From contig NZ_CP012334.1 of NCBI RefSeq assembly GCF_001704295.1, positions 3,360,084-3,424,083 of the forward strand: a DNA stretch of 64,000 bases, read 5' to 3'. Shown here piece after piece: positions 26,131 to 34,369 of this stretch (the first letter of the stretch is position 1; every line of letters begins with the position of its first letter). Below the pieces are notes generated by a model. It saw only the letters and a list, made by a program, of their open reading frames with translations. It was not told the DNA's origin and searched no databases. This DNA is from Bordetella sp. H567. Its GTDB lineage: Bacteria > Pseudomonadota > Gammaproteobacteria > Burkholderiales > Burkholderiaceae_B. Position numbers and translations under genes: made by a program.

Positions 26131-27099
26131 ATGAATAGACGAACCATCATCAAGGGAATGGGCGCCAGCGCGTGCATCCTTTCTTTTGCACCCCGTGCAG
26201 CCAGCGCATATCCCGACCGTCCCATCCGGGTAATCCTCGGTCTGGCACCGGGTGGGGGTGTCGACCGCATCAGCCGGCTGGTCACCGAGCAGATGTCCGT
26301 GATCCTGGGCCGGCCGATGATCGTGGAGAACCGTCCTGGGGCGCTCGGTGCCATCGCGGTCGACATGGTCGGCTCGGCGGCGCCCGATGGCTATACGTTA
26401 TTGGCATGCGGGGCTGGCGAGATAGTCGTAACCCCCGCGTTCGACGCCGCCGCATTGGAGAAATCCCGCAGGCTGCGCCCCGTCGTGCTCTTCGCCGAGT
26501 CGCCGAACCTTCTCATCGCTCATCCGTCGGTCAAGGACGATGATCTCCGGCGCATGTTGAAGGGCGCCCAGACCGACGGATCGACATCCATCGGCGTGTC
26601 GGGTACAGGCGGAACGCAATTCCTGACGCTGGCAGTCCTCAAATCGGCGGGTCTCGACATCACCTCAGTTCCATACAAGGGTGCGGGCCCCGCATTGACG
26701 GATCTGTTGGGAGGACACATTCCTTTCGCATTACTCGGCGCACCCGCCTGCTATCCGGCGATACGCAGCGGCGGCGCCAAACCGGTGGCGATCGGACTGT
26801 CCCATCGATCTTCGATACTGCCCGATGTGCCGACGCTGGCCGAGGCATTACAGATGCCCGGCCTGGATTCAAGCACGTGGCACGGGATGATGGCACCCGC
26901 AAAAACGCCGGATGCTGTTGTGAATGCCCTTGCGAATGCCGCGCTTCGCGCATTGAAGGACTCCGTACTGCGGAGTCACATCACCGACCTCGGAGCGGAG
27001 TTGCGGGCCAGCCCACCCGAGGAATTCTCTGTGTTGATAGAAACTCAGCTCACACGCAATACAGACACCGTGAAGCGCCTCAAGCTGAGCCTGACCTGA
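26131..27099 (+). CDS. Bug/TctC-family periplasmic solute-binding protein
   Basis: A 322-residue protein with an N-terminal export signal (RRTIIKGMGASACIL, ending ASA near residue 29) and the Bug-family blocks YPDRPIRVILGLAPGGGVD, IVENRPGALGAIA, SVPYKGAGPALTDLLGG and PDVPTLAEA. Bug proteins bind carboxylates or amides. Most are orphans without TctAB, as here. GGAGACGAAGA precedes ATG 26131. It is followed at 18 bp by a sulfatase, with which it is probably co-transcribed. Confidence 0.88.
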   Translation: MNRRTIIKGMGASACILSFAPRAASAYPDRPIRVILGLAPGGGVDRISRLVTEQMSVILGRPMIVENRPGALGAIAVDMVGSAAPDGYTLLACGAGEIVVTPAFDAAALEKSRRLRPVVLFAESPNLLIAHPSVKDDDLRRMLKGAQTDGSTSIGVSGTGGTQFLTLAVLKSAGLDITSVPYKGAGPALTDLLGGHIPFALLGAPACYPAIRSGGAKPVAIGLSHRSSILPDVPTLAEALQMPGLDSSTWHGMMAPAKTPDAVVNALANAALRALKDSVLRSHITDLGAELRASPPEEFSVLIETQLTRNTDTVKRLKLSLT

Positions 27100-27117
27100 A
27101 CCTTCTACGAGCGAAGC

Positions 27118-28578
27118 ATGAACAAGGCAAAGAATCTGCTTATCGTCATGAATGACGAACACAGCCGCAAGGCACTGGGTTGCTACGGACACCCGTTCGT
27201 CCGCACACCGAATCTAGACAAACTCGCCGGCCGCGGAATGCAATTCAACAACGCATATTCAGCGAGTCCGATCTGCGTGCCCGCCCGTGGCGCCATCGCC
27301 ACGGGGCGCTACGTCCACGAAATCGGCTGCTGGGACAATGCCAACGCCTACGACGGCACGATCCCGAGTTGGCATCACTTGTTGCGAGAACAGGGGCACG
27401 AAGTCATTTCGATCGGCAAGCTGCACTTTCAGCGTGAAGGGCAGGACCATGGGTTTGATCGTGAAATTGTCCCGATGCACCTGGCGGAAGGTCGCGGTGC
27501 ATTGATCAGCCTGCTGCGCGACCCCACGATCAAGCGCGGCACCTCAAGTGCGTTGGCCGACACGGCAGGTCCTGGCGAATCCGCATACACACGCTACGAC
27601 CGGGAAATCTCGGCACATGCTCAAGTCTGGCTGCGCGAAACCGCTCCGACTCTGGGACCCAAGCCATGGGCGCTGTTCGTTTCCTTCGTTGCGCCCCATT
27701 TTCCCCTGACGTGCCCGCCGGAGTTCTACTACCAATATCCTCTGGACCGCATCGATGTTCCCAAGCTTCATGGGCGCCAGGTTGAGCACGTTCATCCGTA
27801 TGTCAAAGGCCTCTGGTCATACCATCGCCACGCCGATTTCTTCAAGGACGATATGCATGTACGAAAGGCAATCGCGGCGTATTACGGACTTTGCACATTC
27901 ATCGATGGGGAGATCGGCAAGGTGCTCGGCGCCCTGGATTCGGCAGGTCTCGCTGATGAGACACGTGTCATCTACACCAGCGACCACGGGGATAATCTGG
28001 GAACCCGCGGTCTGTGGGGCAAGAACACGATGTATGAAGAGTCCGTGGGCGTTCCGTTGATCGTGGCCGGGCCCGACGTTCCACACGGGGTCTGCGATAC
28101 GCCGGTCAGCCACATCGACATGTACCCCTACATCCTCGAATCGGTGGGCGCCCAGCCCGATGATGCGGTCCGTCCCGGCGTTTCGTTGTCGGATATCTGG
28201 GCCGGCAGAAAAGCTCCGCCTTTTGCTTTCTCCGAGTATCACGCATCGGGTTCAGTGGACGGCGTGTTCATGATCCGAACCCAGCGATATAAATACATCT
28301 TCCATGTTGCACTGCTAGCCGAACTTTATGACCTGGAAAGAGATCCGGAGGAGCTGGATAACCTGGCGGAAAATCCGGATTATGTGGGTGTTGTTGCTGA
28401 ACTGAAGGCTATGCTGTTTACGCTGTGCGATCCATTCGAGGTTGATCGGGCAGCGAAGCGCCGGCAAGCAGAATTGATCGAGCAGAACGGTGGACGAGAA
28501 GCGGTGCTCAGTCGTGGAGACTTCGGGAATACACCTGCCCCCGGCACCAAGGTGGTATATGAAAAAACGCAAGGCTAG
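27118..28578 (+). CDS. Sulfatase (alkaline-phosphatase superfamily, formylglycine type)
   Basis: A 486-residue sulfatase with the modification motif Cys53-Val-Pro-Ala-Arg57 (CxPxR), the N-terminal metal region LIVMNDEHSR, and SDHGDNLGTRGLWGKNTMYEE with metal ligands and active-site Lys. There is no signal peptide, so it is cytoplasmic. Close relatives include choline-sulfatase-like enzymes; the substrate is unknown. The pairing with a Bug binding protein suggests scavenging of an imported organosulfate. The Cys needs FGE, which is not in this window. Confidence 0.88.
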   Translation: MNKAKNLLIVMNDEHSRKALGCYGHPFVRTPNLDKLAGRGMQFNNAYSASPICVPARGAIATGRYVHEIGCWDNANAYDGTIPSWHHLLREQGHEVISIGKLHFQREGQDHGFDREIVPMHLAEGRGALISLLRDPTIKRGTSSALADTAGPGESAYTRYDREISAHAQVWLRETAPTLGPKPWALFVSFVAPHFPLTCPPEFYYQYPLDRIDVPKLHGRQVEHVHPYVKGLWSYHRHADFFKDDMHVRKAIAAYYGLCTFIDGEIGKVLGALDSAGLADETRVIYTSDHGDNLGTRGLWGKNTMYEESVGVPLIVAGPDVPHGVCDTPVSHIDMYPYILESVGAQPDDAVRPGVSLSDIWAGRKAPPFAFSEYHASGSVDGVFMIRTQRYKYIFHVALLAELYDLERDPEELDNLAENPDYVGVVAELKAMLFTLCDPFEVDRAAKRRQAELIEQNGGREAVLSRGDFGNTPAPGTKVVYEKTQG

Positions 28579-28629
28579 AAGGCACCGCGTTGATTGACGA
28601 CCGGACGATTCGATGTGGCGTTAGAAGTC

Positions 28630-29727
28630 TTAGCGCTTGATCGCCTCGGGCTCTTGCACAATCGCCCCACGCTCCCCGTCGATGCTGAATGGCAGCGTCA
28701 TGTAGGTGCGGCCTGATCCTTCCTTCCGCTGTTGCACGAAGTCCGCGTCGGCCTCCCGGGCAGTGGCCAGGGCGACGTCCAGGCCCTGCACCGGCGAACA
28801 CGGTACACCTGCGGTGTTAAGTGCCAGGTCGAGGTCCGCCTTGCGCTTCGTTGCAATACGTTCCTGCACCTGCGATAACAGTTTTTCCGGTGCAGCCTCT
28901 TCAATACCTAGTGTGCGCAGCAATCCACTCAACTGATGTGGTTCGTTTACCGCTATGCACACTTGCCCATCCAGCGTCGCGTAGGATCGCGATAGCAAGG
29001 CACCACTTGACGCGACATTACCGCGAGGAGCCAGCGATTCACGGCCGTTCATAAACCCGCTAGCAGTGCTGTGCATCATCGCCAGCGCCGTATCAAGCAT
29101 CGACACGGAAACGCGCCGCCCTTTCGGTTCGCGCAGATTCATGACAATGGCGCTCACGACGCCCAGTGCCGCATTCAAACCGGTGGCGTAATCGATAATG
29201 GGTGCCCCCGCCTTGATAGGTCCGCTGCCCGGCGTCCCGGTGAGCTGCATCAGGCCGCTAGCGGCCTGAATAATACTGTCGTAAGCCGGATACTCACGGC
29301 GCGGACCGGCGCGACCGTAGCCCGTGATTGAGCACCAGAGCAAGCCTGGATTGCGATTGCGCACGGCTTCTTCCGTGATACCCAGGCGATCGAGGGCGCC
29401 AGTCCGGAAGTTCTCCACCAATACGTCATGCCGTGCGACTATTTCCAGAAAACGCGCGGTGGCTGCGGGCTGCTTCAGATCCAACAGGATCAGTTCCTTG
29501 TTACAGGCCTGGGCGATGTAATCAGTGCTCAGACCTTGCGCGCCCAGTTCTTGATTCGCACGGGAACGCCAGCGAATTGAATCGCCGCCTGGTGCACGCT
29601 CTACACGCGTCACCGTGGCACCCAGAAGACCTAGCAAATACGCGCAATACGGGCCTGCTAGCACGCGGGTTGCGTCGAGGACACGGATTCCTGCGAGCGG
29701 GCGGACCTGGTCTGGAGATGTCGTCAT
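28630..29727 (-). CDS. CaiB/BaiF-type (family III) CoA transferase
   Basis: About 365 residues: PLAGIRVLDATRVLAGPYCA at the start, LLGATVTRVE, then ELILLDLKQP, VLVENFRTGALDRLG and a conserved Asp in GAPIIDYATGLNAALG (family nucleophile region). It moves CoA between a carboxylate and an acyl-CoA in the cytoplasm. I use ATG 29725-29727; a TTG 10 codons upstream overlaps the preceding Bug gene. The two genes are one base apart, so they are one operon. Confidence 0.87.
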   Translation of the reverse strand: MTTSPDQVRPLAGIRVLDATRVLAGPYCAYLLGLLGATVTRVERAPGGDSIRWRSRANQELGAQGLSTDYIAQACNKELILLDLKQPAATARFLEIVARHDVLVENFRTGALDRLGITEEAVRNRNPGLLWCSITGYGRAGPRREYPAYDSIIQAASGLMQLTGTPGSGPIKAGAPIIDYATGLNAALGVVSAIVMNLREPKGRRVSVSMLDTALAMMHSTASGFMNGRESLAPRGNVASSGALLSRSYATLDGQVCIAVNEPHQLSGLLRTLGIEEAAPEKLLSQVQERIATKRKADLDLALNTAGVPCSPVQGLDVALATAREADADFVQQRKEGSGRTYMTLPFSIDGERGAIVQEPEAIKR

Positions 29728-29728
29728 G

Positions 29729-30697
29729 TCACAGGACACTAATGTCAAATTGCTCAATGATGGCCTTATAGCGTTGCACTTCGTCGTCTACCTTGATCGC
29801 CGTTTCCGCAGGGGACAGGCCCAGAGGGGTCGCGCCGTCCGAGTTGATCTTGTGGATCACGTCGGGGGTTTTGAGGACCTCCTTAAGCGCGCCGTACAGT
29901 TTGTCGATGTCCGAAGCAGGCAAGACGGCGGGCGCGAACAGGGCCTGCCAGTTGTCGAACTCGAGGCGCGGGTTGTTCAAGGTCAGCAATGGGATACCCT
30001 CCATCCCGGGAGGCGACGCCCGGCCAGCGATGCCGATTGCGCGGAGGGCTCCGCTACGGAGGTGTGGAGCCACCGCGACCGCGGCCAGCATGGAGAAATC
30101 TATCTCTTTACCGATCAAAGCGGTAAGCACTTGTCCCGCACCCTTGTAGGGTATATGCGTCCCCTTGAAGTCCAAGGTACTGCTGAGTACTGCACACCCG
30201 AGATGACTGGTCGTGCCGATGCCGGGCGAACCGTAATTCAGCCCGCTGGGAGCCTTGCCAACGGCGGCGAGCAAATCGCTCAATGATTTGACTTGGCTCG
30301 TACCCGGCACGGTCAAGACCAAGGGGGATGACGTCAACATTGATACCGGCAGGATTTCCTTGTCCAGCCTGAAGGATAGGTTCTTATAAAGTGTCTGATT
30401 GACAGCGATCGAAGCAGTCGTGAACAACAGGCGGTGCCGGGTGCGGTCGCGCGCGACCAGCTCAGCGCCGATATTTCCGGCCGCGCCTGGTTTGTTTTCG
30501 ACAATGATCGACTCACCCCATTTCGCGCCTAACTGCTGGGCTAACGTGCGGGCCAGCAGATCGGTACCGCCGCCAGCCGAGAACGGCACGGTCAGGGTCA
30601 ACGGCATGGCGGGCCACTTATCGGAGGCGGCATGGGCACCGCGGCAGACCAACCCCGCCATGCTGGCCATCAGTATGTCTCGTCTCGTCCTGTTCAT
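29729..30697 (-). CDS. Bug/TctC-family periplasmic solute-binding protein
   Basis: A 322-residue protein with an N-terminal twin-arginine-like signal (MNRTRRDILMASMAG, cleavage near AHA) and Bug blocks PLTLTVPFSAGGGTDLLAR, IVENKPGAAGNIG, HIPYKGAGQVLTALIG. The start is ATG 30695-30697 with AAGGCG upstream. It forms an operon with the CoA transferase gene and is divergent from a TrmB-like regulator. An acid captured by this protein could be the transferase substrate; that is inference. Confidence 0.87.
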   Translation of the reverse strand: MNRTRRDILMASMAGLVCRGAHAASDKWPAMPLTLTVPFSAGGGTDLLARTLAQQLGAKWGESIIVENKPGAAGNIGAELVARDRTRHRLLFTTASIAVNQTLYKNLSFRLDKEILPVSMLTSSPLVLTVPGTSQVKSLSDLLAAVGKAPSGLNYGSPGIGTTSHLGCAVLSSTLDFKGTHIPYKGAGQVLTALIGKEIDFSMLAAVAVAPHLRSGALRAIGIAGRASPPGMEGIPLLTLNNPRLEFDNWQALFAPAVLPASDIDKLYGALKEVLKTPDVIHKINSDGATPLGLSPAETAIKVDDEVQRYKAIIEQFDISVL

Positions 30698-30750
30698 GGG
30701 CAACGCGCCTTATGGGATGGTATGTTCGAAGAAATGATCTTATCGACGAT

Positions 30751-30773
30751 TTGGTAGCTCATGAAACTACTAA
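30751..30773. promoter_or_regulatory. Imperfect inverted repeat over the TrmB-like start codon
   Basis: TTGGTAG (30751-30757) and CTACTAA (30767-30773) form arms matching at 6 of 7 positions around ATG 30761, in the 63-bp divergent gap. It could be an autoregulatory site; this is weak. Confidence 0.25.
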
Positions 30774-31621
30774 CAGAAAGCGACGTCCCAGATTCCAAGG
30801 CGGCTCGGCTGCTACGCCGGCTGGGCTTCTCGACGTACGAGAGCGCGGTGTGGCTTGAACTAGTGAACGGCTTTCCGGCCACGGCCTACCAAGTGGCGAA
30901 GCGCTCGGGCTTACAGCGCGCGAATGTCTATCGTGCCTTGGAAGGTCTGGCGGAAAGGCATGCAGTGAAGACGTTGCAGGTCAAGCCGACCCTATATGTG
31001 CCGGTCGACCCGCGTAGCATGATCGCGAGCCTTACTGCGAACTTGGCCGGTGAATGCGAATGGTTCGCCGGGCATGTCAGCAGTCGGATGCAATCCCGCA
31101 ATCAGGGCACCATCAGCACCGCCTCGGGCATAGATGCCTGCCTGGATCGCATGCGCAGCGAACTCTCGGCCGCCCGCCACTACGCGTGGCTGAAAGGAGA
31201 TGCCTCAACGCTCAGGCTCTTTATCGAAGACACGGACGCCGCTTGCCGCCGCGGCGTAGAGGTCAAAATCATCGCTTTTGGCGCCTGGAAGACGTTGCAC
31301 AGAAAACTACCTCGGGCCCTGATCTACCCGCATGAGGGCACTGCCCAACGGCTCTCCTCGGCCACGGACAGCCTCATGACTCTCGCCCGGGACGGCCGCT
31401 CGGTCACCACCGCTATTTTCTCCGACCAGGCCACGGTCACCTCAATACTGGATCACGCACTGACCTACCAAATGCACTCCTACTTGCTCCATGAAATATT
31501 CCTCGCGGAAATGGTGCTGGCCGAGCGAGCCGACGGCACCGTCACCCGTAGCCTCCAAGCCCTGCGCCAGAAGCATCGCCCAGCTGCCATGGAGCGCTCG
31601 CTATCCCACGGATCGGAGTAA
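30761..31621 (+). CDS. TrmB-like transcriptional regulator
   Basis: A 286-residue protein with an N-terminal winged helix of the TrmB type (LRRLGFSTYESAVWLELV; AYQVAKRSGLQRANVYRALEGL) and a C-terminal domain resembling the PLD-like/TrmB effector region (YAWLKGDASTLRLFIEDTDAACRRGVEVKIIAFG). TrmB regulators are best known in archaea for sugar genes; this one is divergent from a Bug protein/CoA transferase operon and probably controls it. Confidence 0.78.
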   Translation: MKLLTESDVPDSKAARLLRRLGFSTYESAVWLELVNGFPATAYQVAKRSGLQRANVYRALEGLAERHAVKTLQVKPTLYVPVDPRSMIASLTANLAGECEWFAGHVSSRMQSRNQGTISTASGIDACLDRMRSELSAARHYAWLKGDASTLRLFIEDTDAACRRGVEVKIIAFGAWKTLHRKLPRALIYPHEGTAQRLSSATDSLMTLARDGRSVTTAIFSDQATVTSILDHALTYQMHSYLLHEIFLAEMVLAERADGTVTRSLQALRQKHRPAAMERSLSHGSE

Positions 31622-31841
31622 GCGGGCGATCTACCTGCGCCGGCGGCGGCGTGAACTGCCGCAGACGAAGCGTGCGAACCTGACGTTCGCGCGTGGGTCG
31701 ATGCAGTTGCCGGTCGAGGTCAAAGGCCAGTGGCATGGCGAGGTCTGGGGCGCTGTCTTTCCGCACTGTCTTTCCGTTAACAAACTTGATGAATTTTGCC
31801 GGAACTCTCCCGTCCGCGTTCACACCACTCAGAACGAGTAA
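31622..31841 (+). pseudogene. Probable remnant of a larger gene's C-terminal region
   Basis: One frame reads RRRELPQTKRANLTFARGSM, LPVEVKGQWHGEVWGA and then loses resemblance to anything. The block LPVExKGQWHxxxW recalls, from memory, the C-terminal part of large bacterial NTPase/NACHT-type proteins of unknown or defence function. No start, ribosome site or rest of such a gene is visible, and the frame ends at 31841. I treat it as a decayed fragment. Confidence 0.3.
31801..31831 (+). promoter_or_regulatory. hrp-box-like sequence upstream of the DUF1460 gene
   Basis: GGAACT (31801-31806) is followed after 18 bases by CCACTCA (31825-31831), 41 bp before ATG 31872. This resembles the HrpL-type ECF sigma promoter GGAACC-N15/16-CCACNNA used for type III secretion genes. 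The sixth base differs and the spacer is about two bases long, so it is only suggestive. Confidence 0.25.
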
Positions 31842-31871
31842 GACGCTGGCCGCTTACCACCAGGAGAACCC

Positions 31872-32834
31872 ATGCACGTATCATCGAATTCATCCAGCAC
31901 CTCATTGAACACCGCCGACGGCGGATTCCACACCGGTCTCCCACAGAAAGCGAAAGAAGATGGAACCGTCGCATCCGCGATGGCCGCATTCGAGGCGGTG
32001 CGCAGTAATGCACCGGATACGAGCGCAGGCCACCGTCGACGTACCGCTGAACCAAAAAGAACGCCCGAGTCGTCTCAACCGAACCAAACGATAATGCCGC
32101 AACAAACCGCGATAGCAACCATGAGTGAAGAGACGTCTAGAAAACTCGACACGTTGCTAGCGATACGCGCGGCGAATGCGGGCCTTAGCGCCGGACAGCT
32201 CATCGAACTCTTGTCGCGCGAATTTTTAGGCACACCTTACAAGGGCAACATGCTGAAGGGGTCAGCGACCTCTCCAGAACAACTCGTGATCGACTTCAGC
32301 GGACTGGATTGCTTCACATATCTCGATTACGTCGAGGCCGCGAGGAAAGCGACGACGAAAGCCGGTTACGTCGGCCATCTCATCCAAACTCGCTACGTGG
32401 ATGGTGACATCGATTTCGTACACCGCCGGCATTTTTTTACGGATTGGGCAGACCGAACGCAGGTGCTTGCTGATGACGTGACCGCCACGATCAGCACCCA
32501 CGCTGTCACGGTCGAGAAACGACTCAATAGGAAATCGGATGGCGGATCCTATCTGCCAGGATTGCCTGTCGTTGAACGGAATATCACCTATATTCCGAGC
32601 GAATTCATCGACGCCAATGTCATCAGTCAACTTCGAACTGGCGATCTTATCGGCATTTATTCCACAGCAGACGGGCTGGACGTGACCCATGTCGGATTCT
32701 TCGTCGAGACGAGTGACGGGCCGGTGCTGCGCAATGCATCGTCGAAGAAAATAAATATGAAAGTCGTCGATTCGCCGTTTCTCGAGTATGTGAACAACAC
32801 ACCCGGTATCGTGGTGCTTCGGCCTCTGGCATAG
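31872..32834 (+). CDS. DUF1460 (NlpC-like N-acetylmuramoyl-L-alanine amidase-like) protein with disordered N-terminus
   Basis: A 320-residue protein. Residues 1 to about 85 are Ser/Thr/Asn/Gln-rich and look disordered (MHVSSNSSSTSLNTADGG), with no Sec or TAT signal. Residues about 105-320 match DUF1460: SREFLGTPYKGNML, catalytic-Cys block GLDCFTYLDYVEA, His block DVTHVGFFV, and SSKKINMKVVDSPF. A later position that I recall as His in the family (HASS) is Asn here (LRNASS). DUF1460 proteins are usually exported peptidoglycan-active cysteine enzymes; this N-terminus is more like a type III secretion signal. AGGAG precedes ATG 31872. The region is more AT-rich than its surroundings. Confidence 0.75.
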   Translation: MHVSSNSSSTSLNTADGGFHTGLPQKAKEDGTVASAMAAFEAVRSNAPDTSAGHRRRTAEPKRTPESSQPNQTIMPQQTAIATMSEETSRKLDTLLAIRAANAGLSAGQLIELLSREFLGTPYKGNMLKGSATSPEQLVIDFSGLDCFTYLDYVEAARKATTKAGYVGHLIQTRYVDGDIDFVHRRHFFTDWADRTQVLADDVTATISTHAVTVEKRLNRKSDGGSYLPGLPVVERNITYIPSEFIDANVISQLRTGDLIGIYSTADGLDVTHVGFFVETSDGPVLRNASSKKINMKVVDSPFLEYVNNTPGIVVLRPLA

Positions 32835-32856
32835 ATGGAAAATCGTCCAACCATGC

Positions 32857-33110
32857 TCAGTGCGAGACAACCGCGACTTCCAGTTGCGCCGGTGCCATCA
32901 GCGCGAAGGCCGAACGCATTTCGCGCGCTTCTTCCCCTGGGCTGCGGCCGAAGAAGCGCTTGAATTCGTGGTTGAACTGCGGCGCGCTCTCATACCCGAC
33001 CCGTGCCGCCGCGCCCGCCGCGGTGACAGCGTCGCGGATCATAATCAGCCGTGCCTGGTGCAATCGCACTGCCTTGATGTACTGGATCGGAGACGTGGCG
33101 CACAGGTATA
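32857..33110 (-). pseudogene. C-terminal stump of an AraC-family regulator
   Basis: The frame carries ATSPIQYIKAVRLHQARLIM then VGYESAPQFNHEFKRFFGRS, the second half of an AraC DNA-binding domain, with a normal C-terminus. Everything upstream (the first helix-turn-helix and the cupin-like sensor) is missing; the preceding residues in this frame have no family character. It is a truncated, probably non-functional regulator. Confidence 0.72.
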
Positions 33111-33236
33111 AGCGTGCAGCCCCAAGTCCTGATGTTGGCCGCCGCGGTGAACTGTGCGCAGACACACACGAAGCGAACCGCGGCGCAGCCTCTTATCACT
33201 GACTCAAACGAGCAGCGGCCTTCGGAGGCATCGATT

Positions 33237-34289
33237 TCAGCTTTCGGGGGCGTGCGGAAAGCGCCCTTCTTCCAACCAAGCGATGATGCCGTCGGCAATC
33301 TGGTCGCTATTGCTTTCCATCATCATCATGTGGCCATTTCCTGTGATGCCGCGCTCGGCCAGCGGAATGAACTCGGCCCGTGCACCGTTCTGATTCAGCC
33401 AATCGACGATGGGTTTATCGACGGCCACGGGGTGATCGGCATCGTTGGTGCCGAGGATAAGCGCCACGCGCTTGTTCTTGTAGCCATTGAAGTCAGTCAC
33501 GCGTGGCGCGCTGTTGCCATAGTTGACTCGTTCCAGCAGCAGACGCGGCGGAATCACATTGAGCATGGCCAGATAGTCGTCCAAGTGCTCGCGCGGAAAA
33601 CGGGTGCTGGTGCCCACCAGTTTCTTGGCGGCCCAGTTGCGTTCCGCGACGAAAGGGTCCTTGCGACTGAGCTTGAACGCCAGCGCGCCCGGCGCCAGAC
33701 GCACCTCGACCGTATCCGGCGTATCGGAAACGATCTCGGTGGGTGCGCTCACGTTCCCGGGACCACCCGGCGCGATGGCAACCAGCGCCGCGATGCGGTC
33801 GCCATACTGCTCCAGCAACTTCCAGCCGAAAGGGCCAGACATCGAATGGGTCATCACGATGGCGGGCTGGTCCAGCGACATCAGCACGTTGCCCAAGCCT
33901 CGCACTACCATCTCTCCGCTCAAGTCGGTATATGGCACATAGCCGCTGCGACCGGTGCCGGCCCAGTCTGGCACCACGACCCGGTAGCCCCTGGCGGCGA
34001 AGGCATAGGCCCAACCAGGGCGGCCATCCGCGGTGGTCATGTAGCAGGAGCCCGTGTGGGCGCCGCCATGGATCAACAGCACGGGAGGCTTGCGAGACTC
34101 GCCGGCCGGTTCAAGGGTCTCGAAGTAAGTGTTGGGATTCTCGGTGAAGCCTACACGCATGCGTACAGGATTCGCAGCGCGGGCGGCAGATACCGCCGCC
34201 TGTGCGGTAGTGTGGAGCGTGCTGGTGGCCGCGGCTGCCAGCGCTGTGCCGCGCCTCAGGAATCCACGGCGAGAAGAGATGAATGGCAT
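33237..34289 (-). CDS. TAT-exported alpha/beta hydrolase
   Basis: A 350-residue protein with a twin-arginine signal (SSRRGFLRRG, hydrophobic stretch, cleavage near TAQA at about 31). An alpha/beta hydrolase follows: oxyanion LLIHGGAH, VVVPDWAGTGRSG, nucleophile elbow MTHSMSGPFG and a late His in GNGHMMMMESN. It is a periplasmic esterase-like enzyme of unknown substrate. ATG 34287-34289 has GGAGACGTCACC upstream. A 16-bp palindrome lies 64 bp before the start. Confidence 0.85.
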   Translation of the reverse strand: MPFISSRRGFLRRGTALAAAATSTLHTTAQAAVSAARAANPVRMRVGFTENPNTYFETLEPAGESRKPPVLLIHGGAHTGSCYMTTADGRPGWAYAFAARGYRVVVPDWAGTGRSGYVPYTDLSGEMVVRGLGNVLMSLDQPAIVMTHSMSGPFGWKLLEQYGDRIAALVAIAPGGPGNVSAPTEIVSDTPDTVEVRLAPGALAFKLSRKDPFVAERNWAAKKLVGTSTRFPREHLDDYLAMLNVIPPRLLLERVNYGNSAPRVTDFNGYKNKRVALILGTNDADHPVAVDKPIVDWLNQNGARAEFIPLAERGITGNGHMMMMESNSDQIADGIIAWLEEGRFPHAPES

Positions 34290-34352
34290 GGTGACGTCTC
34301 CTGCTTTATATAGGTGGTCGCGCTGAATGATTACAGCTGCCGCCAAGATAAT

Positions 34353-34368
34353 AGTTAGATATCTAACT
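34353..34368. promoter_or_regulatory. 16-bp perfect palindrome upstream of the alpha/beta hydrolase (MarR-like operator)
   Basis: AGTTAGATATCTAACT is fully self-complementary and AT-rich. Its form is typical of MarR-family operators. It is centred 71 bp upstream of the hydrolase start codon. No MarR gene is visible nearby, so the cognate regulator is unknown. Confidence 0.55.
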
Positions 34369-34369
34369 T

